Part shown: positions 34,476 to 42,902 of the stretch, piece after piece
Numbering within the stretch: the stretch's first letter is position 1
How the letters are laid out: every line of letters begins with the position of its first letter
Source: RGIG9115 sp045128915
GTDB lineage: Bacteria; Bacillota; Clostridia; UBA1381
Reading direction: 5' to 3'
Length of the DNA stretch: 64,000 nt
NCBI GenBank assembly: GCA_045128915.1
Contig: JBGVIT010000044.1
Span: 73,326 to 137,325 of the forward strand
Program-made: the position numbers and the translations under genes
The notes under the pieces: model-generated
The model's database searches: none
What the model was told of the DNA's origin: nothing
What the model saw: only the letters and a program-made list of their open reading frames with translations

Positions 34476-35669
34476 ATGAAAATTGCAGTCGCAGGAACAG
34501 GTTACGTCGGACTTTCAAATGCTATATTGTTAGCTCAGAATCATGAGGTGTGGGCAGTTGATATAATACCTGAAAAGGTTGAAATGATAAACAACAAAAA
34601 ATCTCCCATAGTTGATGCGGAAATAGAAGAATTTCTCGCATCCGAAAAGCTTAACCTTACAGCTACAACAGATGGTGATAAAGCATATAAAGGCGCTGAA
34701 TTTGTTATAATTTCAACACCTACCAATTACGATCCTCAGAAGAACTATTTTGACACTTCAAGCGTTGAATCGGTAATAGAAAATGTTATGCGAATCAATC
34801 CTGATGCCATAATGGTTGTAAAATCCACAGTTCCGGTTGGATTTACAGAAGATATGAGAGAAAAGTATAATTGCGATAAGCTTATGTTCTCTCCTGAATT
34901 CTTGCGAGAGGGAAGGGCTTTGTATGACAATCTTTACCCTTCAAGAATTATAGTTGGTGCAGTTGATGACTTAAAGGATAAAGCGAAAGAATTTGCAGGT
35001 CTTTTGGCGGAGGGCGCAATAAAAGAAGATATACCGATGCTGATTATGAATTCTACTGAGGCAGAAGCAGTAAAGCTTTTTGCCAACACATATCTTGCAC
35101 TGAGAGTTTCATATTTCAATGAGCTTGATACATATGCAGAAGTAAGAGGACTTAATACAAAGTCAATCATTGAAGGCGTAGGCTTAGATCCCAGAATCGG
35201 CAGTCATTATAACAATCCGTCATTTGGATACGGCGGATATTGTCTGCCAAAAGATACAAAGCAGCTTCTTGCAAACTATAATGATGTTCCAAATAACATT
35301 ATCGGTGCAATAGTAGATGCAAACCGTACCAGAAAAGATTATGTTGCAGACCGCATTTTGCAGCTTGCCGGATTTGGAACTAAGAAAAATCCTGTGGTTG
35401 GAGTTTATCGCCTTACTATGAAATCAGGAAGCGATAATTTCCGCCAAAGCTCTATTCAGGGCGTAATGAAGCGTATAAAAGCAAAGGGTGTAGAAGTAAT
35501 GGTTTACGAACCCACTCTTAATGAAGAGGAATTCTTCAATTCAAAAGTTACTCATGACCTTGAATACTTTAAAGAAAGCTGTGATGTTATAGTAGCAAAC
35601 AGATTCAATAAGGAAATTGAAGATGTTATGGATAAGGTATATACAAGAGATTTGTTTTTTAGAGATTAA
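34476..35669 (+). CDS. ugd: UDP-glucose 6-dehydrogenase
   Basis: A 398-residue enzyme oxidising UDP-glucose to UDP-glucuronate. The NAD loop GTGYVGLS (about 7-14), STPTNYDP, KSTVPVGFT, FSPEFLREGRAL, and the catalytic cysteine in FGYGGYCLPKDTKQLL (about 250-265) closely match the short E. coli-type Ugd. The long upstream frame (29 extra residues inside the epimerase gene) is rejected, because GGAGGG sits 8 nt before ATG 34476. Confidence 0.95.
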   Translation: MKIAVAGTGYVGLSNAILLAQNHEVWAVDIIPEKVEMINNKKSPIVDAEIEEFLASEKLNLTATTDGDKAYKGAEFVIISTPTNYDPQKNYFDTSSVESVIENVMRINPDAIMVVKSTVPVGFTEDMREKYNCDKLMFSPEFLREGRALYDNLYPSRIIVGAVDDLKDKAKEFAGLLAEGAIKEDIPMLIMNSTEAEAVKLFANTYLALRVSYFNELDTYAEVRGLNTKSIIEGVGLDPRIGSHYNNPSFGYGGYCLPKDTKQLLANYNDVPNNIIGAIVDANRTRKDYVADRILQLAGFGTKKNPVVGVYRLTMKSGSDNFRQSSIQGVMKRIKAKGVEVMVYEPTLNEEEFFNSKVTHDLEYFKESCDVIVANRFNKEIEDVMDKVYTRDLFFRD

Positions 35670-35696
35670 TAGATTGTTCTGGAGTGATTACTTATA

Positions 35697-36965
35697 ATGA
35701 GTACAAAAGGAAAGAAGCTTCTTATTTTGTGCGGTAATGTTGTACATATAAAAGTTGTACAAGCAGCAAAAGAAATGGGCGTGTTTACGATAGTTACTGA
35801 TTCGCTGCCTATTGAGAAAGCTCCTGCAAAACAAATTGCAGATGAACCGTTATATATTAACGTTTTAGATGTTGACAGTATAGTTGAGTACTGCAAAAAT
35901 AACGGAGTAGATGGAGTTATAAATTTTTGTAACGACATCGGTCAACGTCCTTACCAGCAAATTTGCGAACGACTTGGTCTCCCGTGTTTTGGTACAAGAG
36001 AACAGTTTCATAAGCTTACTGACAAATGTGCGTTTAAAAATATGTGCGTTGACAACGGAGTTGATGTAATACCTCAATATATGGAGGAAGATGTAAACCT
36101 CGGTAATGTTGAATATCCGGTTTTTGTAAAACCTGCTGACAGCAGGGGTTCAAGAGGTCAAAGTGTCTGCAATAGTCATGCTGAAGTAAAAAATGCTATA
36201 ATCAAAGCACAAGCTGAATCATCAACTGGTGAAGTGCTTATTGAAAAATATATGTATGGTTATCCTGATTTCACTGCAACATATTTGGTTGTAGATGGAG
36301 AACCTATACTTGTTCGAACAGGTGACGGATATGTGGGCGCAGAAAAGGATGGCCTTCAAAAGCAAGCTATGTGTTATGTGTCTCCATCTCATTATACTCC
36401 TATGTATATGGAGTACGTCAATGAGAGAGTTTGCAAGTGTCTGAAAGAGATGGGGCTTGTCAATGGACCTGTATTTTTGCAGGGGTTTGTTGATGGCAAT
36501 ACAGTGCGGTTTTATGATCAGGGGTTGAGATTCCCGGGAGCAGAGTATGAACGTATGTTGGCAGACGAAATGAGTATTGACCTAATGAAAGAAATCATTA
36601 ACTTTTCTTTGGAGGGCAGCTTTAGAATTAATAAAAACACATTAAAAGAGACATATTTGCTAAAGAATAATATTTGTGCACAGTTATTAATATCTGTGGG
36701 CGCCGGTGAAATTGCTACCATTGAAGGATTAGATGAAATATTAGCACATTCCGGAGTGGTGTGTGTAGCGCAAAGAAAGTTCGTGGGAACTGTAACAAGT
36801 GCAAGCGGCGATGTAAAACAGCGTATGTGTGAGATTGTTTTGTTTGCTGAAGATAAGCCTGAAATCAAATCCCTTATTGAATGGGTATATAAAACATTGA
36901 AAGTCAAAGATAAATTTGGCAAAGATTTGATAGTGTCACGGGTTGATGTGCGACGGATCTTGTGA
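35697..36965 (+). CDS. ATP-grasp ligase, carbamoyl-phosphate-synthase-like (copy 1)
   Basis: A 422-residue ATP-grasp protein. An N-terminal Rossmann-like part (KKLLILCGNVVHIKVVQAA, then NVLDVDSIVEYCKNNGVDGVINFCNDIGQRP) precedes the ATP-grasp core: PVFVKPADSRGSRGQSV (about 142-158), VLIEKYMYGYPDFTATYLV and QGFVDGNTVRFYDQGLRFPG (about 261-280). The usual ExNPR metal motif appears here as YDxGLR, a variant shared with the copy at 38167. The reaction is unknown; such proteins usually join a carboxylate to an amine using ATP. The C-terminal 100 residues form a separate small domain. Confidence 0.85.
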   Translation: MSTKGKKLLILCGNVVHIKVVQAAKEMGVFTIVTDSLPIEKAPAKQIADEPLYINVLDVDSIVEYCKNNGVDGVINFCNDIGQRPYQQICERLGLPCFGTREQFHKLTDKCAFKNMCVDNGVDVIPQYMEEDVNLGNVEYPVFVKPADSRGSRGQSVCNSHAEVKNAIIKAQAESSTGEVLIEKYMYGYPDFTATYLVVDGEPILVRTGDGYVGAEKDGLQKQAMCYVSPSHYTPMYMEYVNERVCKCLKEMGLVNGPVFLQGFVDGNTVRFYDQGLRFPGAEYERMLADEMSIDLMKEIINFSLEGSFRINKNTLKETYLLKNNICAQLLISVGAGEIATIEGLDEILAHSGVVCVAQRKFVGTVTSASGDVKQRMCEIVLFAEDKPEIKSLIEWVYKTLKVKDKFGKDLIVSRVDVRRIL

Positions 36966-36996
36966 AAAATAAATTGACACTGAGGAGGGTTAAGGT

Positions 36997-38151
36997 TTGG
37001 AATTAATCAGGGGAAGATGGTCGAAAAAATATATAAATTGTCCTGAAGATAAACGTGATTACGATATAATGCGTCGAGGATTTATGCAGTCACATGAAAA
37101 TATAGCATTATGTTATTGTGAAAAATTTTCACCTCCGGAGCTAAGCGCGGATGAGAAAAAAGAAATTTTGGAATATTGGGCTAAATTTGGCATCAAAATT
37201 TATGATTATAATTGGCATCGGATGTATTATCATGCCACTGGAATCCACGATCCGCGTTTTATACCGGATTTAGTTGCCGGGCTTGTTGTATATGAGTATT
37301 ATAATGACAGAGCTTTTGAGCCTACTTGGCGTGATAAAAATATGTTTCAGCGATTGCTACCGGATGTTCCTATGCCAAAAACACTTGGCAGACGAATAAG
37401 AGGACGTTATCTGCAGGATTCTATAGGGTATATTGATAGCCTTGAATCTTTTGCTGAAACTGTTTGGGAGGCTGTTGGTCCTAATAAAGATATTATTATA
37501 AAAAATACAAGAGATACTGGGTTTGGAAAAGGAGTAAAAAAGTATCACGTTTCATGCTATGAAGATATTTTATCTGTTTTAGAACAATGGTGCAAGGTTG
37601 CTGATTTTATTATTCAGTCTTATGTTTGTCAACATGATGTTTTGAAAAGCTTTAATGAATTATCATCCAACATGATTCGTATATGCTCCTGGCGACATGG
37701 AAACAATGTAGATATTATGTTTGCTGCTGCAAGAGTTGGGGTGGATGATTCATTTACAGATGTTTCGTTTGTCAATGGCGAAGAAAGAGTAAATATTGTA
37801 GGGATTACTCATGATGGTTATTTCAAAGATAAAATGATTGACCAGAATGGTCATTTTGTAAAGCAACTACCTGGCATGATTGCTGTGCCGGCGTGGGACA
37901 AAATTATATCTGTTATAAAGAAAAATCATTTATCTATTGATAATTTTGATATAGTTGGTTGGGACTTTACAGTAGATGAAACAGGAGAACCACTATGCTT
38001 TGAATGGAATATATCATGGCCGGGTACAGTGCTTTATCAATTTGCAAACGGTCCGCTGTATGGAGATAAAACAGAAGAAGTGTTTGCATTCTTAAATGAC
38101 GAGAAAACCAGATATAATTATATTCCTTATTATATGAAATTGAATAGGTAA
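36997..38151 (+). CDS. Sugar-transfer-associated ATP-grasp protein
   Basis: A 384-residue protein of the ATPgrasp_ST type (PF14397), found in polysaccharide gene sets. Visible pieces are IIIKNTRDTGFGKGVKKYH (about 167-185, ATP-binding), FIIQSYVCQHDVLKSFNELSSNMIRICSW (about 205-233), and the metal-binding IVGWDFTVDETGEPLCFEWN (about 322-341), which keeps the acidic D and E-x-N residues. TTG is the start, 7 nt after GAGGAGGG. It is flanked on both sides by copies of the carbamoyl-phosphate-synthase-like ATP-grasp gene. Codon use is AT-rich compared with ugd. Confidence 0.85.
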   Translation: MELIRGRWSKKYINCPEDKRDYDIMRRGFMQSHENIALCYCEKFSPPELSADEKKEILEYWAKFGIKIYDYNWHRMYYHATGIHDPRFIPDLVAGLVVYEYYNDRAFEPTWRDKNMFQRLLPDVPMPKTLGRRIRGRYLQDSIGYIDSLESFAETVWEAVGPNKDIIIKNTRDTGFGKGVKKYHVSCYEDILSVLEQWCKVADFIIQSYVCQHDVLKSFNELSSNMIRICSWRHGNNVDIMFAAARVGVDDSFTDVSFVNGEERVNIVGITHDGYFKDKMIDQNGHFVKQLPGMIAVPAWDKIISVIKKNHLSIDNFDIVGWDFTVDETGEPLCFEWNISWPGTVLYQFANGPLYGDKTEEVFAFLNDEKTRYNYIPYYMKLNR

Positions 38152-38166
38152 TGAAAGGAAAATGTT

Positions 38167-39432
38167 ATGGATTACAAGCAGAAAAAGCTTTTGATTTTGT
38201 GCGGCAATGTTGTACATGTAAAGGTTGTAGAAGCTGCCAAAGCTATGGGCGTATATACTATAGTTACTGATTCTCTTCCTTTAAAGGAAGCTCCTGCAAA
38301 ACAAATTGCAGATGAAGCGTTATATATTAATGTTTTGGATGTTGACAGTATAGTTGAATACTGTAAGAATAATGGGGTTGATGGAGTATTAAATTTTTGT
38401 AATGACATTGGACAACGTCCCCACCAGCAGATATGTGAAAGGCTTGGACTTCCTTGTTATGGAACAAAAGAACAGTTTTATAAGCTTACTGATAAAAATG
38501 CTTTTAAAAAAATGTGTATAGAAAACGGTGTTGATGTAATACCACAGTACACAGAAGAAGACGTCCGCAAAAATAATGTTGAATATCCGGTATTGGTTAA
38601 ACCGGTTGATAGCAGAGGATCTCGCGGACAAGCAGTTTGCCATGATAAAGCTGAGTTGGAGGTTGCTTTAGTAAATGCAAAAAAAGAATCCACCAACGGT
38701 CAGGCAATAATCGAAAAATATATGGCAGGTAAGCAGGATTTTTCCATGACGTATATTTTCAAAGATGGAAATGCAAATCTTACTCGTACAGGAGACCGTT
38801 ATCTGGGTTCAAGGAATGATGGGCTTAATAAGCAGTGCATAGGCTCTGTTTCTCCGTCTGTTCATACACAAATGTATTTGGAGAAAGTTCATGACAGAGT
38901 TGTAAATGCAATTAAGTCAATGGGAATAAAGAATGCACCGGTGTTTATGCAAGGCTTTATAGATGGTGATACAGTCCGGTTTTATGATCCGGGACTAAGA
39001 TGCCCGGGAACAGAATATGAAAAGCTTCTTGAGCAAGCAACCGGAATTAATCTTATGAAAGAGATGATAGCAGTTGCACTTGGTGGAGAAATAAATGATT
39101 ATGACGGTCGGTTGAAAGATGCCTATAAGCTAAACGGTAAAGTTTCGGTACAGCTGTTGGTATCTGCTCGTGGCGGCACTATAGGCGTGTTTGATGGTCT
39201 TGAGGAAATTAAAAACAACCCTGATGTAGTTACTGTTGCGCAGCGATATTTTGTTGGGGAAACAGTTCATCAAACGGGAGATGTTAAGCAAAGAATTTGT
39301 GAAATAGTAATTCTTACAGATAAAGAAAGAGCAAAGGAAACAGTTAAGTGGGTACAATCTAAGCTTGTTGTTCTTGATGAAAATGGAGAAAATATGCTGG
39401 TTTCGCAATTTAATGCGGATGTTCTAAATTAA
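38167..39432 (+). CDS. ATP-grasp ligase, carbamoyl-phosphate-synthase-like (copy 2)
   Basis: A 421-residue paralogue of the gene at 35697. The first 100 residues are almost identical, also at DNA level (for example 35817-35880 against 38287-38350), while the last 150 are more different. Core motifs match: PVLVKPVDSRGSRGQAV, AIIEKYMAGKQDFSMTYIF and QGFIDGDTVRFYDPGLRCPG. This pattern suggests a tandem duplication followed by specificity change in the C-terminal half, or gene conversion of the N-terminus. ATG has AAAGGA about 8 nt upstream. Confidence 0.85.
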   Translation: MDYKQKKLLILCGNVVHVKVVEAAKAMGVYTIVTDSLPLKEAPAKQIADEALYINVLDVDSIVEYCKNNGVDGVLNFCNDIGQRPHQQICERLGLPCYGTKEQFYKLTDKNAFKKMCIENGVDVIPQYTEEDVRKNNVEYPVLVKPVDSRGSRGQAVCHDKAELEVALVNAKKESTNGQAIIEKYMAGKQDFSMTYIFKDGNANLTRTGDRYLGSRNDGLNKQCIGSVSPSVHTQMYLEKVHDRVVNAIKSMGIKNAPVFMQGFIDGDTVRFYDPGLRCPGTEYEKLLEQATGINLMKEMIAVALGGEINDYDGRLKDAYKLNGKVSVQLLVSARGGTIGVFDGLEEIKNNPDVVTVAQRYFVGETVHQTGDVKQRICEIVILTDKERAKETVKWVQSKLVVLDENGENMLVSQFNADVLN

Positions 39433-39458
39433 ATTTAATCACAAAGGAGAGATAATTA

Positions 39459-40763
39459 ATGTCACCTGCGGTTTTGAGTCTTATAATTTTCGCTGTTGTT
39501 GTTGCTTTATTTATATGGAATAAGCTTTCAACTTCAACAGTAGCACTGTTAGGTCTTGTTGCTATGATGCTAACAAATGTTGTATCATTCAATGATGCAT
39601 TCAAAAATTTTGGTAGTAGTACTATTTTGCTTATATGTGCTATGATGGTTGTTGGACAAGCTGCTTTTAATACAGGTCTTGCGCAGCTTGTGGGTAACAA
39701 AGTCATACAGCTTGCGCGAGGTAACGAGAGATTGGTTGTAATATTGAGTACGGCGATAACAGCTATTATTTCAGCGTTTCTATCTAATATTGCTACTCTT
39801 GCCATTATGATTTCTATTTTGACAAGTGTGGCTTCATCCAATGATAGAGTGCGTTTTAAAAATGTTATCATGCCTGTTTCAATGGCTGCGGTTATTGGCG
39901 GTGCAGCAACCTTGGTTGGCTCTACAACTCAGCTTACAGCAAATGGATTGCTTGAAGAGTATCTCGGAGCGGGTAATGGATTTAATTTTTTCAGTTTCGC
40001 TATTCCTGGTTTTTTAATAATTGCAGTTTTGGTGTTATATGCAGGTTTTATAGGTTATCCTTTAGGTAAAAAAATATGGGGTAATCAAGATGATTATACA
40101 TTTGTTCCGGTTTCAAAAGAAGAGAACTCTCAAAAAACATACAGTAAAACAAAGATGATAGTTATGGCGATTATATTTTGTATAACAATAGTGCTTTTTG
40201 TGTTAGCGGACCAGATTAAGGAATTTATTCCTGCATTTAATATAGGAGTGGTTGCTCTTATTTCGGCACTTACTTGTGTTTTGACTGGTTGCATTTCCCA
40301 TAAAGATGCACTTAAAAGTATAAATTGGAATCTTGCTATTTGGTTCTGTGCTTGTCTTGGAATTGCAGCAGGCCTTAATTCAAGCGGTGGCGGTGAGATG
40401 CTTGCAAATTGGTTTATTGGCTTATTTGGTGAAAATGTTTCACCTTATATGTTGTATGCAGCGTTTTTGGTTTTGGTTGTTGTGCTGACACAGTTTTTGT
40501 CAAATTCAACAGTTCTTACAATTATTCTGCCAATCGTATTTTCTATTACTCAAGGTATGGGCTATAATACATATTCGTTTTCAATAGGTCTTACAATAGC
40601 AGCAGCCATGGCAGTTGCAACTCCGCTTGCTAACACTACAATAGGTATGTCGATGGTAGCTAACTATAAGTTCAGTGATTATTTAAAATACGCGGGCCCG
40701 ATGACTTTGATTGCATTATTAATATTATTCTTCCTTGTTCCTGCGCTATATCCGCTTGTGTGA
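39459..40763 (+). CDS. SLC13/DASS-type anion carrier
   Basis: A 434-residue integral membrane protein with about eleven hydrophobic segments in two inverted halves. The repeat motifs FLSNIATLAIM (about 107-117) and FLSNSTVLTIILP (about 346-358) correspond to the Ser-Asn-Thr anion/Na+ sites of the divalent-anion/sodium symporter family. GGAATLVGSTTQLTANGLL and ATPLANTTIGMS are their partner loops. Substrates of relatives are dicarboxylates, citrate, sulfate or arsenite. As last gene of the polysaccharide transcript, 26 nt after an ATP-grasp gene, it could import a dicarboxylate or acidic amino-acid precursor used by the ligases; this is inference. Confidence 0.85.
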   Translation: MSPAVLSLIIFAVVVALFIWNKLSTSTVALLGLVAMMLTNVVSFNDAFKNFGSSTILLICAMMVVGQAAFNTGLAQLVGNKVIQLARGNERLVVILSTAITAIISAFLSNIATLAIMISILTSVASSNDRVRFKNVIMPVSMAAVIGGAATLVGSTTQLTANGLLEEYLGAGNGFNFFSFAIPGFLIIAVLVLYAGFIGYPLGKKIWGNQDDYTFVPVSKEENSQKTYSKTKMIVMAIIFCITIVLFVLADQIKEFIPAFNIGVVALISALTCVLTGCISHKDALKSINWNLAIWFCACLGIAAGLNSSGGGEMLANWFIGLFGENVSPYMLYAAFLVLVVVLTQFLSNSTVLTIILPIVFSITQGMGYNTYSFSIGLTIAAAMAVATPLANTTIGMSMVANYKFSDYLKYAGPMTLIALLILFFLVPALYPLV

Positions 40764-40768
40764 TTTAT

Positions 40769-40808
40769 AAAAAGCCAGAACTCCGAATTTGCGGAGCTCT
40801 GGCTTTTT
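40769..40808 (+). terminator. Terminator of the polysaccharide locus
   Basis: AAAAAGCCAGA (40769-40779) with TCTGGCTTTTT (40798-40808), inner CTCCG/CGGAG, 6-nt loop. Confidence 0.92.
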
Positions 40809-40858
40809 CAATATATTGTGGTATAGTCAAAAAAAAGCAATTATTTTCCCAAAATGTC

Positions 40859-40887
40859 TTGACAAAAAATGCAAATTAGTTTAGAAT
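40859..40887 (+). promoter_or_regulatory. Promoter of the structured RNA before rny
   Basis: TTGACA (40859-40864), 17 bp, TAGAAT (40882-40887). RNA would start near 40894, 40 nt before the closing stem. Confidence 0.8.
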
Positions 40888-40933
40888 GTATTTGTATGCT
40901 AATATTTCTTTAAATATTTTCTGTATTATTAAT

Positions 40934-41090
40934 AATGAACTTATCCAACCAGGATATGTGTAGTTGATTATACTAAAATGGAGCATTCTTTGACTTTGGA
41001 ACGCTCGTTTGACTACATAGCGGCTTATTAACCTGCAAAATGCTTTGCTGTGTGCGGTGAAGCTTGAGGGCTTTACCTGCGGCGTTCATT
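40934..41090 (+). ncRNA. Structured RNA, probable 6S RNA
   Basis: A 157-nt element in the 359-bp gap before rny, behind its own promoter. The closing stem is AATGAAC (40934-40940) / GTTCATT (41084-41090), continued by CAGG (40950-40953) / CCTG (41076-41079). Inside are TGTAGTT (40959-40965) / GACTACA (41011-41017) enclosing the hairpin GAGC/GCTC (40981-41006), a hairpin GCAAA/TTTGC (41035-41048) and GGTGAAGC/GCTTTACC (41056-41077). The 5' part (CCAGGATATGTGTAGTTG, then GGAGCATTC) resembles Firmicute 6S RNA from memory, which binds housekeeping RNA polymerase. No terminator follows, so it could instead be a cis-acting leader of rny. Confidence 0.6.
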
Positions 41091-41122
41091 TTAAGAGAAT
41101 GTATCCCAAATTAATTTAGGGG

Positions 41123-42688
41123 GTGCTTGATATAGAAAAGATAGAGATTATACTAATTTGTGCGCTTGCGTTCTTTGCACTTCTCAATATTGCTTCATTC
41201 TTTTGCGGCATTGCATACAGAAAGAAAATTGCCGAAGCTAAGCTTGGCTCTGCTGAGAAGGAAGCAAAGAGTATAGTTGATGAAGCCTACAAGGCTGCAG
41301 ATGCAAAAAAACGTGAGCTTTTGCTTGAAGCAAAGGAAGAGAATCAGAAGCTGAGAGCTGATCTTGATAAGGAAATGAAGGAAAGAAGAACCGAAATTTC
41401 ACGTCAGGAACGCAGACTTACTCAGAAAGAAGAAAACCTCGACCGTAAGACCGAAGCTCTTGAAAAGAAAGACAATACTCTCAATCAGAAGCTTAAGGAG
41501 CTTGAGCAAAAAAATCAGGAAATCATAGAAATAAAGAAAGAGCAAACATTACAGCTTGAAAAAATTTCAGGTATGACTCGCGAAGAAGCGGTTGATGTCC
41601 TCATGAAAGAAATCGAGGAAGAAACACGTCACGACGCAGCTAAGCTCGTTAAGGAAATAGAGCAGGAAGCAAAAGAAAATGCTGAACGCAATGCAAAGAA
41701 TATCGTTGCAATGTCTATTCAGAGAGTTGCAGCTGACCACGTGGCTGAAACAACAGTTTCAGTGGTAAACCTTCCCAACGACGAAATGAAGGGAAGAATT
41801 ATCGGCCGTGAAGGACGTAATATAAGAACACTCGAAACTATGACCGGAGTAGAGCTTATCATAGACGATACTCCGGAAGCAGTTATAGTTTCAAGCTTTG
41901 ATCCTGTCAGAAGAGAGGTTGCAAAGCTTGCTCTTGAAAAGCTTATTTCCGACGGTAGAATTCATCCTACAAGAATTGAAGAAAGCGTTGATAAGGCTAA
42001 GAAAGAGGTTGAAGCTCTTATTAAGCAGGAAGGCGAAAATGCTACCTTTGAAACAGGCGTGCATGGACTTCATCCTGAACTTATTAAGCTTCTTGGTAAG
42101 CTTAGATTCCGTACAAGCTACGGTCAGAACGTTCTTCGTCATTCAATCGAGGTATCACACCTTGCCGGTGTAATGGCAGGTGAACTCGGACTTGATGTTA
42201 AGCTCGCAAAGCGTGCAGGTCTTCTTCATGACATTGGTAAATCCGTTGACCATGAAATCGAAGGCTCACACGTTACAATCGGAGCTGACATTGCTAAAAA
42301 ATATCGCGAAAACAAGGATGTTATCCATGCTATCATGGCACATCATGGCGATGTTGAACCTGAAACCCTTGTTGCTTGCTTAGTTCAGGCTGCAGATGCT
42401 ATTTCTGCTGCTCGTCCGGGTGCAAGACGTGAAAATCTCGAAACATATATCCAAAGACTCCAGAAGCTTGAGGATATTGCCAACGAGTTTGACGGTGTTG
42501 ATAAATCATTTGCTATTCAGGCAGGCCGTGAGATAAGAATTATGGTTAAGCCTGACGCCGTAAACGACGAGGGAATGGTACTTGTGGCACGTGATATCGC
42601 AAAGAAAATCGAGGCAGAACTCGAATATCCCGGCCAAATCAAAGTAAGTCTGATTCGTGAAACGAGAGCGGTAGATTACGCAAAATAA
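41123..42688 (+). CDS. rny: Ribonuclease Y
   Basis: Membrane-bound endoribonuclease that starts mRNA decay. A single N-terminal membrane span (about 7-29) is followed by a long coiled coil (about 35-190), a KH RNA-binding domain (MKGRIIGREGRNIRTLE, about 219-235) and an HD hydrolase domain with His-Asp in LLHDIGKS (about 366) and IMAHHGD. Length (521) fits the family. The start is unclear: GTG 41123 lies inside the strong ribosome site TTAGGGGGTG, while the best-spaced codon is ATA 41132. A large hairpin terminator follows. Confidence 0.95.
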   Translation: MLDIEKIEIILICALAFFALLNIASFFCGIAYRKKIAEAKLGSAEKEAKSIVDEAYKAADAKKRELLLEAKEENQKLRADLDKEMKERRTEISRQERRLTQKEENLDRKTEALEKKDNTLNQKLKELEQKNQEIIEIKKEQTLQLEKISGMTREEAVDVLMKEIEEETRHDAAKLVKEIEQEAKENAERNAKNIVAMSIQRVAADHVAETTVSVVNLPNDEMKGRIIGREGRNIRTLETMTGVELIIDDTPEAVIVSSFDPVRREVAKLALEKLISDGRIHPTRIEESVDKAKKEVEALIKQEGENATFETGVHGLHPELIKLLGKLRFRTSYGQNVLRHSIEVSHLAGVMAGELGLDVKLAKRAGLLHDIGKSVDHEIEGSHVTIGADIAKKYRENKDVIHAIMAHHGDVEPETLVACLVQAADAISAARPGARRENLETYIQRLQKLEDIANEFDGVDKSFAIQAGREIRIMVKPDAVNDEGMVLVARDIAKKIEAELEYPGQIKVSLIRETRAVDYAK

Positions 42689-42720
42689 TCAACCGTAATC
42701 CACAGAATTAGAAATAATAT

Positions 42721-42783
42721 AAAACGCAAGTCTGAGACCGGCTTTGCCGGAGCTTCTACCCTCGGACGAGCGTTTTATTTTTT
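42721..42783 (+). terminator. Compound terminator after rny
   Basis: AAAACGC (42721-42727) pairs with GCGTTTT, GTCTGAG with CTCGGAC, and an inner CCGGC/GCCGG hairpin sits inside; a long T-run follows. Confidence 0.88.
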
Positions 42784-42840
42784 TGGGCATTTTACATACT
42801 AAAACACTAAATATATATCAAAAAATATTGAAAATAAGTA

Positions 42841-42869
42841 TTGTAAATTAACAAATATTGTGGTATAAT
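42841..42869 (+). promoter_or_regulatory. metA promoter
   Basis: TTGTAA (42841-42846), 17 bp, TATAAT (42864-42869), extended TGG. The leader is only about 27 nt, too short for a SAM or T-box riboswitch. Confidence 0.8.
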
Positions 42870-42902
42870 AAAGCGAATTAGTGTATAAGGAGGAATGCGT
42901 AT

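Noticed and set aside
17242..40808. Prophage or integrative element
   Set aside because: There are no integrase, structural or att-like repeat signals; all genes belong to a polysaccharide pathway.
42870..42902. SAM or T-box riboswitch before metA
   Set aside because: The leader after the promoter is only about 27 nt and holds no conserved motif.
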